The translations under genes were made by a program, and so were the position numbers. The notes beneath the pieces were generated by a model. That model ran no database searches, was not told the origin of the DNA, and saw only the letters and a program-made list of their open reading frames with translations. DNA of 64,000 nucleotides from Variovorax sp. PAMC28562 (lineage in GTDB: Bacteria; Pseudomonadota; Gammaproteobacteria; Burkholderiales; Burkholderiaceae_C), in the NCBI RefSeq assembly GCF_014303735.1, contig NZ_CP060296.1, positions 2,367,501 through 2,431,500 on the forward strand. The letters run 5' to 3'. Positions 27,680 to 36,727 of the stretch are shown here, one piece after another. Position 1 is the stretch's first letter. Each line of letters begins with the position of its first letter.

Positions 27680-28969
27680 ATGCACGCGTACCGAGCCTCC
27701 CTTCTGCGATTCGACCCCACCGGCAAGCCACTCTTCGACGAAGACGGCCTGCTGGTCGTCGGCCCCGATCCACGCGGCCGGCAGATCGTCGTGGCGGCAG
27801 GTGCCTTCAATTCGATCCATTCGCAGTACGCCGATGTGCCGGTAACGCACTGGTCGGGCCGCATCATCGCGCCGGGCTTCATCGACATGCACGTGCATTT
27901 TCCGCAGACCGACATCATCGGCGCGCCGTCGGAGGGCCTGTTGCCCTGGCTCGAGAACTACACCTTCCCGGCAGAGGCGCGCTTTGTAGACCCGGCACAT
28001 TCAATCGAAGTGGCCGAGTTTTTTCTCGACGAGATGCTGCGCAACGGCGTGACCACCTCGCTGACGTTCGCGACCTCGCACGTGCAGTCGGTCGATTCGT
28101 TTTTCGAAGCGGCACAGCGGCGCAGCCTGCGCATGATTACCGGCAAGGTGCTGCAAGACCGTCACTCGCCCGACGGCGTGCGCGACGACACCGAGCAGAG
28201 TCTGATCGACACCGAATCGCTCATTCGCAAATGGCACAACGTCGACCGGCTGGGTTACGCGATCACCCCGCGTTTTGCACCGACCAGCACCGACGCGCAA
28301 CTGCGTGGTGCCGGCGAACTGGCCGCAAAGTACCCCGACACCTGGATTCACTCACACGTCGCCGAGAACAAGGACGAGGTGAAGTGGGCGCGCGAGCTGT
28401 TTCCCAAGGCGCGCTCGTACCTCGACGTGTACACCGGCTTCGGGCTGATGCGCGAGCGCGCGGTGTATGCGCACTGCATCCACTTCGACGACGACGACCG
28501 CCGCCTCATGCGCGAGACCGGCGCGGCCACGGCGGTGAGCCCGACCAGCAATTTGTTCCTCGGCAGCGGCTTCTTCGACTTCGAGGGTGCCGACCGCATC
28601 GACTACCACTACGGGCTGGCCAGCGACGTTGGTGGCGGCACCAGCTTCAGCCCGTTCCACACCATGATGGCGGCTTACTACGTCGGGCGCGAAGGGCAGA
28701 CCAAGCCTGGCATCAGCATCGCACCGTCGGAATTGTGGTGGCGCCATACCGGTGGCGCGGCACTCGCGCTCGGGCTCGATGGCGTCGCGGGCAATCTGCA
28801 GCCAGGGTGCGAGGCCGACTTCATCGTGCTGAACCCCAAGGCGACGCCGTTGCTGGCGCGCAAAAGCGGTTTGGCGGCGAATCTCGAAGAGCTGCTTTTT
28901 TCGATGATCGTGCTCGGCGACGACCGTCTCATCGAGCGGACGGTGATCTCGCAGGCGAGCGGCAGCTGA
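27680..28969 (+). CDS. guaD: Guanine deaminase
   Basis: The protein has 429 residues, the usual size for GuaD. Amidohydrolase metal motif: APGFIDMHVHFPQTDIIG (His71, His73), a hallmark of guanine deaminase because of the FPQTD continuation. Also HSHVAENKDEV, YAHCIHF and ASDVGGGTSFSPFHTM, which supply the remaining zinc and proton-shuttling residues. It hydrolyses guanine to xanthine and ammonia in the cytoplasm, feeding XdhAB. ATG 27680 is preferred because the protein sequence resembles the family from there on; the ribosome site is weak. It is the last gene of the purine island, 94 bp after the acyl-CoA synthetase. Confidence 0.93.
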   Translation: MHAYRASLLRFDPTGKPLFDEDGLLVVGPDPRGRQIVVAAGAFNSIHSQYADVPVTHWSGRIIAPGFIDMHVHFPQTDIIGAPSEGLLPWLENYTFPAEARFVDPAHSIEVAEFFLDEMLRNGVTTSLTFATSHVQSVDSFFEAAQRRSLRMITGKVLQDRHSPDGVRDDTEQSLIDTESLIRKWHNVDRLGYAITPRFAPTSTDAQLRGAGELAAKYPDTWIHSHVAENKDEVKWARELFPKARSYLDVYTGFGLMRERAVYAHCIHFDDDDRRLMRETGAATAVSPTSNLFLGSGFFDFEGADRIDYHYGLASDVGGGTSFSPFHTMMAAYYVGREGQTKPGISIAPSELWWRHTGGAALALGLDGVAGNLQPGCEADFIVLNPKATPLLARKSGLAANLEELLFSMIVLGDDRLIERTVISQASGS

Positions 28970-29037
28970 CGCGTCTCGCTTCGAGGATGTCGCAGGCCGG
29001 CTCCTTAGAATGACTCTCCGAGCAAGGACCCCCTGAG

Positions 29038-29604
29038 ATGACCATCAAGAGCGACAAATGGATTCGGCGCATGGCCGAGCAGACCGGCATGATCGAGCCC
29101 TTCGAGCCCGGCCAGGTGCGCGAGCGCGAAGGCAACAAGATCATCAGCTACGGCACGTCGAGTTACGGCTACGACATTCGCTGCGCGCCCGAGTTCAAGG
29201 TGTTCACGAACATCCACAGCACGGTGGTCGACCCCAAGAATTTCGATGAGAAAAGCTTTGTCGACATGGACGGCGACTTCTGCATCATTCCGCCGAACAG
29301 CTTCGCCCTGGCGCGTACCGTCGAATACTTTCGCATCCCGCGCAACGTGCTCACCATCTGCCTTGGCAAGAGCACCTATGCACGCTGCGGAATCATCGTC
29401 AACGTGACGCCTTTCGAGCCGGAATGGGAAGGCTATGTGACGCTCGAGTTCAGCAACACGACACCGTTGCCGGCCAAGATCTACGCGGGCGAAGGCTGCG
29501 CGCAGGTGCTGTTCTTCGAGAGCGACGAAGTTTGCGAGACCAGCTACAAGGACCGCGGCGGGAAGTACCAGGGGCAGCGCGGCGTCACTCTGCCTAAAGC
29601 CTAA
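29038..29604 (+). CDS. dcd: dCTP deaminase
   Basis: The protein has 188 residues, exactly the family's normal length. It shows the typical N-terminus ([22 protein letters not shown]), then [17 protein letters not shown], the [18 protein letters not shown] strand and the catalytic segment [23 protein letters not shown], ending [20 protein letters not shown]. It converts dCTP to dUTP as a step to dTTP. It is a housekeeping gene; whether it is transcribed with guanine deaminase 68 bp upstream is unclear. A heptamer tandem repeat spans its stop codon. Confidence 0.96.
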   Translation: MTIKSDKWIRRMAEQTGMIEPFEPGQVREREGNKIISYGTSSYGYDIRCAPEFKVFTNIHSTVVDPKNFDEKSFVDMDGDFCIIPPNSFALARTVEYFRIPRNVLTICLGKSTYARCGIIVNVTPFEPEWEGYVTLEFSNTTPLPAKIYAGEGCAQVLFFESDEVCETSYKDRGGKYQGQRGVTLPKA

Positions 29605-29620
29605 AGCCTGAAGCCTCAAG
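29593..29620. repeat. 7-bp tandem repeat across the dcd stop codon
   Basis: Four consecutive heptamers (CCTAAAG, CCTAAAG, CCTGAAG, CCTCAAG) cover the last codons and stop of dcd. Because seven is not a multiple of three, gain or loss of a unit would change the C-terminal residues. Confidence 0.65.
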
Positions 29621-29784
29621 GGCGCAGAGCAGGGCGGCTTGCGCCTCTGGCCGATGTCATGGAGCCGATGTCGTTACTTCGGTCCGGTCCTACACCGCAT
29701 CGCGCCCGGCTCCCCCACCTTGTTTCCTGGGCGTTCCCCACTATCCGTCCCAGACTCGTGCAGCCAGCACGACCAGGAATCGAT

Positions 29785-30021
29785 ATGACTCAATGGATCG
29801 CCGAACTCTCGCCGCTGCGTAAATTGCTGATGGCCGCATTGGTCGCCATAGTTTGCGCACAGGCTGTCGCCATGACCATGCTGGTGCGCTCGCAAGTGCA
29901 AAAGGCCGAGATGCGCGAAGCTGCGGAGGCTTCCAATCGCGGAGTCGTTGCAACGCGCCTGGACTCCAATTTGGCGGCTAAGGCTCGCACGATGTCGGTC
30001 GGTTACGTCGCACCCCGTTAA
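29785..30021 (+). CDS. Small membrane-anchored protein of unknown function
   Basis: The protein has 78 residues from ATG 29785, with a CAGGA site 7 bases before it. After a short polar start (MTQWIAELSPLRK) there is one hydrophobic helix, LLMAALVAIVCAQAVAMTML, then a basic, helical tail (RSQVQKAEMREAAEASN) and a polar end. The pattern suggests a single-pass inner-membrane protein. No family was recognised. It lies alone 48 bp before the zinc peptidase gene in the same direction, so cotranscription is likely. Confidence 0.55.
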   Translation: MTQWIAELSPLRKLLMAALVAIVCAQAVAMTMLVRSQVQKAEMREAAEASNRGVVATRLDSNLAAKARTMSVGYVAPR

Positions 30022-30069
30022 GCCGGTACCATCACGTGAAAGCCGGCCGTTGCCGGTGAGGAGAGTCTC

Positions 30070-30966
30070 ATGAAGTGGGAAGGCAACGAGCAGTCGGACA
30101 ACGTCGAAGACCGCCGCGATGGCGGGGGCGGCGGCGGGGGCGGCGGTGGATTTCCGATCGGCGGTCGCAGTGTCGGAATCGGCACTGTGGCGGTGGCGCT
30201 GATCGCAGGCTGGATTTTCGGCATCAATCCGCTCACCGTGCTCGGTTTGCTGACGGGTGGGGGCCAGGCTCCCCAGGTCCAGCAACAGCAACAGCAAGGT
30301 CCGGCCAAGGCGCCGCCGTCCAGTGATCGCGAAGCCTCGTTCGTCTCGACCGTGCTGAAGAACACCGAAGTCGTCTGGACGGATGTCTTCCAGAAGAACG
30401 GCGGCACCTACCACGCACCCAAGCTCGTGCTGTTTCGCGGCGTCACGCCGACGGCTTGCGGCACCGGCCAGTCGGCGATGGGCCCGTTTTATTGCCCCGG
30501 CGATCAGAAGGTCTACATCGACCTCGGCTTTTACGACACCCTGAAGAACCAACTCGGCGCGCCGGGCGAGTTCGCGCAGGCGTATGTCATCGCGCACGAG
30601 GTCGGCCATCACGTTCAAGACGAACTCGGCATCACGGGCAAGGTCGACGGAATGCGCAGCCGGCTGAGCCAGACGCAGAACAACGCGCTGAGCGTGCGCG
30701 TCGAATTGCAGGCCGATTGCTTCGCCGGCATCTGGGCGAACAAGTCGCAGCAGTCGAAGAACTGGCTCGACCCGGGCGACATCGAGTCGGCGATGAACGC
30801 CGCGCAAAAGATCGGCGACGACGCGCTGCAGCGGTCGGCTGGCCGTGCCGTGGTGCCCGACAGCTTCACGCATGGATCGAGTGCGCAGCGGCAAAAATGG
30901 TTCGGTGCCGGCTACCAGAGCGGCAGCATCCAGTCGTGCGACACGTTTAATTCAAAGAGTCTTTGA
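30070..30966 (+). CDS. ypfJ: Neutral zinc metallopeptidase, YpfJ family
   Basis: The protein has 298 residues, normal for YpfJ. It starts with MKWEGNEQSDNVEDRRDGG, then a poly-Gly run, one membrane segment (~residues 35-58, GTVAVALIAGWIFGINPLTVL), a Gln/Pro linker, and the peptidase domain with PTACGTGQSAMGPFYCPGDQKVYIDLGFY split by the family pattern. The zinc motif HEVGHH gives His176, Glu177 and His180, with a further ligand expected in QADCFAG. The substrate is unknown; the domain would be outside the inner membrane. An AGGAGAG site precedes the ATG. Confidence 0.9.
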   Translation: MKWEGNEQSDNVEDRRDGGGGGGGGGGFPIGGRSVGIGTVAVALIAGWIFGINPLTVLGLLTGGGQAPQVQQQQQQGPAKAPPSSDREASFVSTVLKNTEVVWTDVFQKNGGTYHAPKLVLFRGVTPTACGTGQSAMGPFYCPGDQKVYIDLGFYDTLKNQLGAPGEFAQAYVIAHEVGHHVQDELGITGKVDGMRSRLSQTQNNALSVRVELQADCFAGIWANKSQQSKNWLDPGDIESAMNAAQKIGDDALQRSAGRAVVPDSFTHGSSAQRQKWFGAGYQSGSIQSCDTFNSKSL

Positions 30967-31015
30967 CGTCTTCGAAAACGCTTCGATGGACGCCGCGATG
31001 AGGCCGCCCCCTTAA

Positions 31016-31060
31016 CCGCAAAAAGCCGTGTCTCAGCGCTGTCATCAGTGTTTTTTGCGG
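31016..31060. terminator. Hairpin between zinc peptidase and helicase genes
   Basis: A 9-bp inverted repeat CCGCAAAAA / TTTTTGCGG flanks a 27-base loop. It may end the peptidase transcript or fold in the helicase leader. The long loop and lack of a T-run after the stem make it weak; a GACAAT hexamer at 31067-31072, close to the helicase start, could be a -10 element. Confidence 0.3.
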
Positions 31061-31082
31061 CGGTGCGACAATAGAGGGCTTA

Positions 31083-32627
31083 ATGACAAGCTCCTTTTCC
31101 AATCTTTCGCTGGCTGAACCGCTGGCGCGCGCCGTAGCCGAAATGGGCTACGAGACCATGACACCGATCCAGGAGCAGGCCATTCCGGTCGTGCTTTCAG
31201 GTCAAGACGTGATGGGTGCCGCCCAGACCGGCACCGGCAAGACCGCAGCGTTTGCGCTGCCCTTGCTGCAGCGCATGCTCAAGCACGAAAACTCATCGAC
31301 CTCGCCCGCTCGGCATCCGGTGCGTGCATTGGTGCTCTTGCCGACGCGTGAACTCGCCGTGCAGGTCGCGCAGCAGGTCGAGCTCTACGCCAAGTACACC
31401 AATCTGCGCAGTGCGGTCGTTTTCGGCGGCATGGACATGAAGCCGCAGACGCTCGAGCTCAAAAAAGGCGTCGAAGTGCTGGTGGCAACGCCCGGCCGGC
31501 TGCTCGACCACATCGAAGCCAAGAACGCGGTGCTCAACCAGGTCGAGTATGTCGTGCTCGACGAGGCCGACCGCATGCTGGACATCGGCTTCTTGCCCGA
31601 CCTGCAGCGCATCCTGAGCTACCTGCCCAAGCAGCGAATCACGCTTCTGTTTTCGGCCACTTTCTCGCCCGAAATCAAGCGGCTCGCCGGCAGCTATCTG
31701 CAGAACCCGGTGCTCATCGAAGTGGCCCGGCCCAACGAAACGGCATCGACCGTCGAGCAGCACTTCTACAGCGTGAGCGACGACGACAAGCGCCGCGCGC
31801 TCAAGCAGATCGTCAAGCAACGCGGCATCACGCAGGCCTTCGTCTTCGTCAACAGCAAGCTGGGTTGCGCCCGGCTCGCCCGGTCGCTCGAGCGCGAAGG
31901 CCTCAAGACCACCGCATTGCACGGCGACAAAAGCCAGGACGAGCGGCTGAAGGCGCTCGAATCGTTCAAGAAGGGCGAAGTCGATCTGCTGGTGTGCACC
32001 GACGTGGCGGCACGTGGTCTCGACATCAAGGACGTACCTGCGGTTTTCAACTTCGACATCCCGTTCAACGCCGAAGACTACGTGCACCGCATCGGCCGCA
32101 CCGGTCGTGCCGGCGCGTCGGGTCTGGCGGTCAGCTTTGCCAGCGGCGGTAACGATGCACGGCTTGTCGCTGACATCGAAAAGCTGATCAAGACCAAGAT
32201 CGAGCTCGAAGCGATCGAGTTCGAAGAAGACGCTCCCCGCGGTCGCATCAACGACGGTCGCCGTCATTGGCGCGAAGAGGGCGAGGCCGGCGATGCACGC
32301 GATGTGCTCGACCAGCCGCGCGCAAGGACTGACGGTGATAGCGGCAGCAACTTCGAGTCGCGCGATCACAGTGATCGTGGCGGTGAGCGCAGCAACGAGC
32401 GTTTCAGCGAAGCTCGGCCGCCGATGCGTGGCGGCGGGCGCCCGCACCGGGGCCCCGCCATGTCGCGTGACCCATTCTTCGACAAGCCGTACGAACCGGG
32501 TCAGCCCGACGCAACGCCGGCGTGGGAAGCCGCCGCCAAGGCTGCGCCTTCGCGCGGCATCTCGAGCAACATCAAGACCAAGCGCAAGGTCGCTGCGCTG
32601 TTCAAGACCAGCGAACCGACGACCTGA
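31083..32627 (+). CDS. rhlE: DEAD-box ATP-dependent RNA helicase, RhlE type
   Basis: The protein has 514 residues. All helicase motifs are present: PIQEQAIP (Q motif), AQTGTGKT (47-54), PTRELA, TPGRLLDHI, DEAD (160-163), SAT, then in the second RecA domain ARGLDI and HRIGRTGRAG. The C-terminal ~130 residues are low-complexity and rich in Arg, Gly and Asp (RGRINDGRRHWREEGEAGD), as in RhlE-type RNA-binding tails, and end in a basic NIKTKRKVAALFKTSE patch. Roles in RNA turnover or ribosome assembly, often induced by cold, are known for the family. It ends in a strong bidirectional terminator. Confidence 0.93.
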   Translation: MTSSFSNLSLAEPLARAVAEMGYETMTPIQEQAIPVVLSGQDVMGAAQTGTGKTAAFALPLLQRMLKHENSSTSPARHPVRALVLLPTRELAVQVAQQVELYAKYTNLRSAVVFGGMDMKPQTLELKKGVEVLVATPGRLLDHIEAKNAVLNQVEYVVLDEADRMLDIGFLPDLQRILSYLPKQRITLLFSATFSPEIKRLAGSYLQNPVLIEVARPNETASTVEQHFYSVSDDDKRRALKQIVKQRGITQAFVFVNSKLGCARLARSLEREGLKTTALHGDKSQDERLKALESFKKGEVDLLVCTDVAARGLDIKDVPAVFNFDIPFNAEDYVHRIGRTGRAGASGLAVSFASGGNDARLVADIEKLIKTKIELEAIEFEEDAPRGRINDGRRHWREEGEAGDARDVLDQPRARTDGDSGSNFESRDHSDRGGERSNERFSEARPPMRGGGRPHRGPAMSRDPFFDKPYEPGQPDATPAWEAAAKAAPSRGISSNIKTKRKVAALFKTSEPTT

Positions 32628-32673
32628 ACGCGCAGCAAACGGGTCGGCCGACCCGGGCAAATCTGCAGCGATC

Positions 32674-32704
32674 GCAAAAGCCGGGCTAGACGCCCGGCTT
32701 TTGC
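32674..32704. terminator. Bidirectional terminator shared by rhlE and apaH
   Basis: A perfect 13-bp stem GCAAAAGCCGGGC / GCCCGGCTTTTGC surrounds a 5-base loop. Read on plus it ends in CTTTTGCGC, on minus in CTTTTGCG, giving short T-runs in both directions. The apaH stop codon (32686-32688) lies at the top of the stem, so the terminator overlaps the coding end. Confidence 0.8.
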
Positions 32705-33531
32705 GCTTCTGCGCACTGCACCTGAATCAACTCCCGCTCGTCCAGCGTGGCGCCGATGCGCACCGCGCTCAGGCAGCCGCCCCAAACGCAGCCGGTGTCG
32801 GTCGACAACAGGTCGGGCCGCGAGACGTAGCCCAGCGTCGACCAGTGTCCGAACGCCAGCGTCGCCGCAGCGGTCTTGCGGCCGGGTACGTCGAACCACG
32901 GCATGCAGCCGGCCGGCGCCGTATCGGCACTGTCTTTCGCGTCGAAATCCATCTCGCCTGTCGCCGAACAGAAGCGCAGCCGCGTCAGTGCGTTGACGAT
33001 GACGCGCAGCCGCGCACTGCCGGTGAGCGAATCGTTCCACTGCGCCGGCTCGTTGCCGTACATGCTCATGACGAACTCGTTGAGCGCCGGACCGCGCAGC
33101 ACCGACTCGACCTCGGCGGCCAGCGTGAGCGTATCGGCCACGTTCCATTGCGGCAGCACACCGGCGTGCACCATGAGCAAATCCTTGCCGCCGATGGTGC
33201 GATGCAGTGCCATCGATTGATGGCGCAGCCAGTCGAGCATGGCTTCGCTGTCGGCCGCGGCGAGCAGCGGCGCCAGCGTGTCCTTGCGGCCGGCTTTGCG
33301 TGCGCCGTGCGCGATGCCGAGCAAATGCAGATCGTGGTTGCCAAGCAGCGCGTTGGCGGCATTGTCGAGCGCATGCACGCGGCGCAACACGGCGGCCGAT
33401 TCGGGCCCGCGATTGACCAGGTCGCCGAGCAGAACCACGCTGTCGCGGCTCGCAGAAAAGTCGATCTTGTCGAGCAGGCGCTGCAACGCTTCGTCGCAGC
33501 CCTGCACGTCACCGATAAGGTAGAGTGCCAT
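32686..33531 (-). CDS. apaH: Symmetrical bis(5'-nucleosyl)-tetraphosphatase
   Basis: The protein has 281 residues from ATG 33531, with AGGA just upstream on the minus strand. It shows the metallophosphoesterase signatures MALYLIGDVQGCDEALQRLL, LLGDLVNRGPES and ALLGNHDLHLLG, plus the ApaH-specific GKDLLMVHAGVLPQW and AFGHWSTLGY segments. It splits Ap4A to two ADP. The start is 23 bp from the start of the divergent CNNM/CorC gene, so both promoters must overlap or lie inside the opposite gene. In enteric bacteria apaH neighbours other genes; this arrangement is specific to the present lineage. Confidence 0.95.
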   Translation of the reverse strand: MALYLIGDVQGCDEALQRLLDKIDFSASRDSVVLLGDLVNRGPESAAVLRRVHALDNAANALLGNHDLHLLGIAHGARKAGRKDTLAPLLAAADSEAMLDWLRHQSMALHRTIGGKDLLMVHAGVLPQWNVADTLTLAAEVESVLRGPALNEFVMSMYGNEPAQWNDSLTGSARLRVIVNALTRLRFCSATGEMDFDAKDSADTAPAGCMPWFDVPGRKTAAATLAFGHWSTLGYVSRPDLLSTDTGCVWGGCLSAVRIGATLDERELIQVQCAEAQKPGV

Positions 33532-33554
33532 GCTTCCTATTCTCACCCGCGTCC

Positions 33555-34871
33555 ATGGATGTTCTTCTGCTGGCCTTGTTGACCACGCTCAACGCGTTGT
33601 TCTCCATGTCCGAAATGGCGCTGTCGACCAGCCGGCGCGCACGGCTTGCGGCCATGGCCGAATCGGGTGATGCCGGCGCCGCCGCGGCGCTCAAGCTCAT
33701 GGAAGACCCCACCCAGTTTTTGTCGAGCGTGCAGATCGGCATCACCTCGATCGGCATGCTGAGCGGCATCGTCGGAGAGGCTGCCTTCGCGGCGCCCCTG
33801 TCGGTCTGGATGGAACACCTGGGCCTGCGCTCAGGGACCGCCAGCGTCGCGTCGACCGCGGTGGTGGTTGCCTGCATCACCTTCTTCACCATCATCTTCG
33901 GCGAGCTGGTCCCCAAGCGCATCGGCCAGCTCTACCCCGAGCCGGTCGCGCGCTTCGTGGCGCGGCCGATGCGCTGGCTCGCCAAGGGTGCCAAGCCTTT
34001 CGTGCTGCTGCTTTCGGGTGCGACCGCAGGCATTCTCAAGCTGCTGAAGATCGACACCAACTCGGCCCGCGTGGTGACAGAAGAAGAAATCTCGGCCAGC
34101 CTCGAAGAAGGCGTCGATGCGGGCCTCATCGAGCAGCACGAGCACCAGATGGTGCGCAACGTGTTCCATCTGGACGACCGGCGCCTGTCGTCGTTGATGA
34201 TTCCGCGCGGTGACATCGAATGGCTCGAAGCCTCCGGCACCGTGGCGTCGAGCCTGCAAAACGTGGCTGCCGCCGGTGCGCTCAACCTCGTGCACTCGTG
34301 GTATCCGGTGTGCCGCAACTCGCTGGACGATGTGGTCGGCGTCATCAGCGTCGCACACTTGCTGCGGCTCGGCCCCACCTACGAAGGCTCGATAGAAAGC
34401 GTCGCCCAGCCAGCCTCGTTCGTGCCCGAAACCCTGACCGGCATGGAGCTGCTGGAGCAGTTTCGCGAGCGCGCCGGCCGCCTCGTTTTCGTGGTCGATG
34501 AATATGGCGTGGTGCAGGGGTTGATGACGCCGCGCGACTTGCTCGAGGCCATCACCGGCGAGCTGCAGCCCGGCATGCAGACCGACGCGTGGGCCACTGC
34601 GCGCGAAGCCGGTGTGTGGGAGCTCGACGGCCTGATGCCGGTGTCGGAGCTGCGTGCGCGCCTCGCCATTCGCGAGTTGCCCGACGAAGACCGCGGCCGC
34701 TACAACACGGTCGCGGGCTTGCTGATGTCGGTGTCGGGCCAGCTACCGAAGGTGCACGAGATCATCGAGTGCGCGGGATGGAGTTTCGAGGTGTTGGAGC
34801 TCGACGGACGGCGCATCGACAAGGTGCTCGCGCGTGTCGACAAGACCGCGGAAAGCAGCAGCCGGCGCTGA
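33555..34871 (+). CDS. CNNM/HlyC-CorC family membrane protein with CBS pair
   Basis: The protein has 438 residues from ATG 33555; an in-frame ATG at 33525 exists but lies inside apaH. Residues ~1-190 are the DUF21/CNNM membrane domain with three to four helices (MDVLLLALLTTLNALFSMSE, QIGITSIGMLSGIVGEA, FTIIFGELVPKRIGQLYPE). A CBS pair (~205-330) contains SLMIPRGDIEWL and DEYGVVQGLMTPRDLLEAI. The CorC_HlyC domain (~345-430) follows (YNTVAGLLMSVSGQLPK). Members are linked to magnesium and cobalt efflux or to membrane integrity; the hemolysin name is historical. Confidence 0.9.
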   Translation: MDVLLLALLTTLNALFSMSEMALSTSRRARLAAMAESGDAGAAAALKLMEDPTQFLSSVQIGITSIGMLSGIVGEAAFAAPLSVWMEHLGLRSGTASVASTAVVVACITFFTIIFGELVPKRIGQLYPEPVARFVARPMRWLAKGAKPFVLLLSGATAGILKLLKIDTNSARVVTEEEISASLEEGVDAGLIEQHEHQMVRNVFHLDDRRLSSLMIPRGDIEWLEASGTVASSLQNVAAAGALNLVHSWYPVCRNSLDDVVGVISVAHLLRLGPTYEGSIESVAQPASFVPETLTGMELLEQFRERAGRLVFVVDEYGVVQGLMTPRDLLEAITGELQPGMQTDAWATAREAGVWELDGLMPVSELRARLAIRELPDEDRGRYNTVAGLLMSVSGQLPKVHEIIECAGWSFEVLELDGRRIDKVLARVDKTAESSSRR

Positions 34872-34874
34872 GTC

Positions 34875-34894
34875 GTCCCGCAGCATCTGCGGAC
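34875..34894. terminator. Hairpin between convergent CNNM and AtuA-like genes
   Basis: The stem CCGCAG / CTGCGG with a CAT loop, extended by further pairs past a one-base bulge, sits in the 44-bp gap between two converging stop codons (34871 and 34916). No T-run follows. Confidence 0.4.
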
Positions 34895-34915
34895 TGCAGC
34901 AGAAGACGGTTTAGT

Positions 34916-36727
34916 TCAGCCGCGCGGTGCCGGCAAGCTGTCGGCCACGGATGCCGGCACCTCGATGACGATGTCCAGCAGCATCTGCGCCATGCCCTTG
35001 CCGAGCGGGTCCATCCGCATCGACGAGGGTCCGCCGCCATCGAGCGCATCGTGCAGCAGCAGATTGAGCGACGCGATGCCGGGCAGGTAGAAGCGTTCGA
35101 TGCGGCCATGCACCATGTTCGCGAAGTAGTCGCCCACGGCCTTGTCGCTCAACCGGTTCCACAGCAACGGCAGCCATTCGGGTCGGCGCGCAATGACACC
35201 GATGTTCGAGAGGTTGCCCTTGTCGCCGCTGCGTGCATAGGCCAGGTCGATCAGCCGCACTTCGCGTGAAGCGCCACCGGATTCTTTCCACGCTTCAGGC
35301 GCGCCGACGTCGGGCGTCGCACCGTCCCCGGCACCTTTGCCGATCGATACCGTTTGCCGCTCGCCATCGATCACGAAAGCCACCGGCAAGGCCTGCTTGT
35401 CGAACAGAAACGAGAAGGGCTTGATCAGCGGCGACACCGCCGGCCGACCGCCACCGGGGCTGGTAGTGCCTGGCGCCCACGAGGTGCCCGACGGTGAAAT
35501 CTCTCGCGCGAAGATCGCCAGCGCGGCCTTCAGCGGATGGTTCGCGACCACGCGCATCATCACTTCGCGCGACGGCCGCATGCGTGATTGCGCGCCGTAG
35601 GAAGACTCCGATCCGATGACTTCGATGTACGTCGAAGTGAACGGCGGCATGCCGCCCTCGCGCAGGATGTCGCTCACGCGCTCGATGATCGCCTCGGCGG
35701 TGCGGCGCGCTTTCTTGTCGGCGTCGATGCCGATGATGACCATGCTGCCCGCGCACCGGAAGCCGTCGAGTTGGGTGGCCGAGACCTTGTAGAACGGCGT
35801 TGGTGCGCGTCCTTTGGCGGCACTCACCAACACGCGGTTATCGCCCTGCTGTTCGATCGTCACATCGCGAAAATCGCACGACACGTCGGGCAGCAGATAG
35901 GCGCCCGGATCGCCGATCTCGTAGAGCATCTGCTCGGCGACGTTGGCGCGAATCACCTTGCCCCCCGTACCTTCGGGCTTGGTCACGACAAAGCTGCCGT
36001 CCGCATGGCATTCGATCACCGGGTAGCCCATGTGGGCCCAGTCGGGGATGTCTTCCCAGTCGGTGTGCAGGCCGCCGGTCGCCTGGCAGCCGCACTCGAT
36101 GATGTGGCCCGCCAGGCTGCCGGAGGCCAGCAGGTCGTAGTCGGCATCCGTCCAACCGAACTCGTGCATCAGCGGGCCCAGCGTTACCGCGCTGTCGACA
36201 CAACGCCCCGTGATCACCACCTCGGCGCCGGCGGCGAGCGCAGCGGCGATCGGTGTCGCGCCGAGGTAGGCGTTGGCGCTCAGTACTTTGTCGGGCAGCG
36301 ACTCGCCGGTGAACATGTCCTGCACGCCGCGTGCGCGCAGGTCTGGCATGTGCGCGGCGACGTCGTCGCCTTCGACCACCGCGATGCGCAACGAAATGCC
36401 CGCGGCCGCTGCCAGTGCCTGCAACGCGGCCGCACAGCCGTGCGGATTGATGCCGCCGGCGTTGCTCACCACTTTGATGCCTTGCCGTTTGACTTCGCCC
36501 AGCACCGACTTCATCGCGATGTCGACGAAGTCGGTCGCGTAGCCCATTTCGGGCTTCTTGGCCCGCGCCGAAGCCAGGATCGACATCGTTGTCTCCGCCA
36601 GATAGTCGAACACCAGGTAGTCGAGCCGGCCGAGATTCACCAGCTGCGGCGCTGCCACCATGCTGTCGCCCCAAAAGCCCGAGGCGCCGCCGATGCGGAC
36701 GACTTTGTTCGTTACGTTGTCTGTCAC
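34916..36727 (-). CDS. AtuA-like protein (DUF1446, acyclic terpene utilisation family)
   Basis: The protein has 603 residues from GTG 36727, with GAGGAG nine bases upstream on the minus strand. It shows the DUF1446 hallmarks KVVRIGGASGFWGDSMVAAP, DYLAETTMSILA, VVSNAGGINPHGCAAAL, ITGRCVDSAVTLGPL and ECGCQATGGLHTDWEDI. The C-terminal ~130 residues (from RLIDLAYARSGDKGNLSNIGV) match the extra domain of long AtuA forms, with RFYLPGIASLNLLLHDALDGGG. AtuA genes accompany geranyl-CoA carboxylase genes in citronellol and leucine/isoprenoid degradation, but the protein's own activity is not known. The carboxylase genes lie 9 kb away on the plus strand. Confidence 0.9.
   Translation of the reverse strand: MTDNVTNKVVRIGGASGFWGDSMVAAPQLVNLGRLDYLVFDYLAETTMSILASARAKKPEMGYATDFVDIAMKSVLGEVKRQGIKVVSNAGGINPHGCAAALQALAAAAGISLRIAVVEGDDVAAHMPDLRARGVQDMFTGESLPDKVLSANAYLGATPIAAALAAGAEVVITGRCVDSAVTLGPLMHEFGWTDADYDLLASGSLAGHIIECGCQATGGLHTDWEDIPDWAHMGYPVIECHADGSFVVTKPEGTGGKVIRANVAEQMLYEIGDPGAYLLPDVSCDFRDVTIEQQGDNRVLVSAAKGRAPTPFYKVSATQLDGFRCAGSMVIIGIDADKKARRTAEAIIERVSDILREGGMPPFTSTYIEVIGSESSYGAQSRMRPSREVMMRVVANHPLKAALAIFAREISPSGTSWAPGTTSPGGGRPAVSPLIKPFSFLFDKQALPVAFVIDGERQTVSIGKGAGDGATPDVGAPEAWKESGGASREVRLIDLAYARSGDKGNLSNIGVIARRPEWLPLLWNRLSDKAVGDYFANMVHGRIERFYLPGIASLNLLLHDALDGGGPSSMRMDPLGKGMAQMLLDIVIEVPASVADSLPAPRG

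Noticed and set aside
25639..27918. 759-codon minus-strand frame opposite the acyl-CoA synthetase gene
   Set aside because: Antisense shadow with Arg/His/Gln-rich low-quality sequence and no domain signals.
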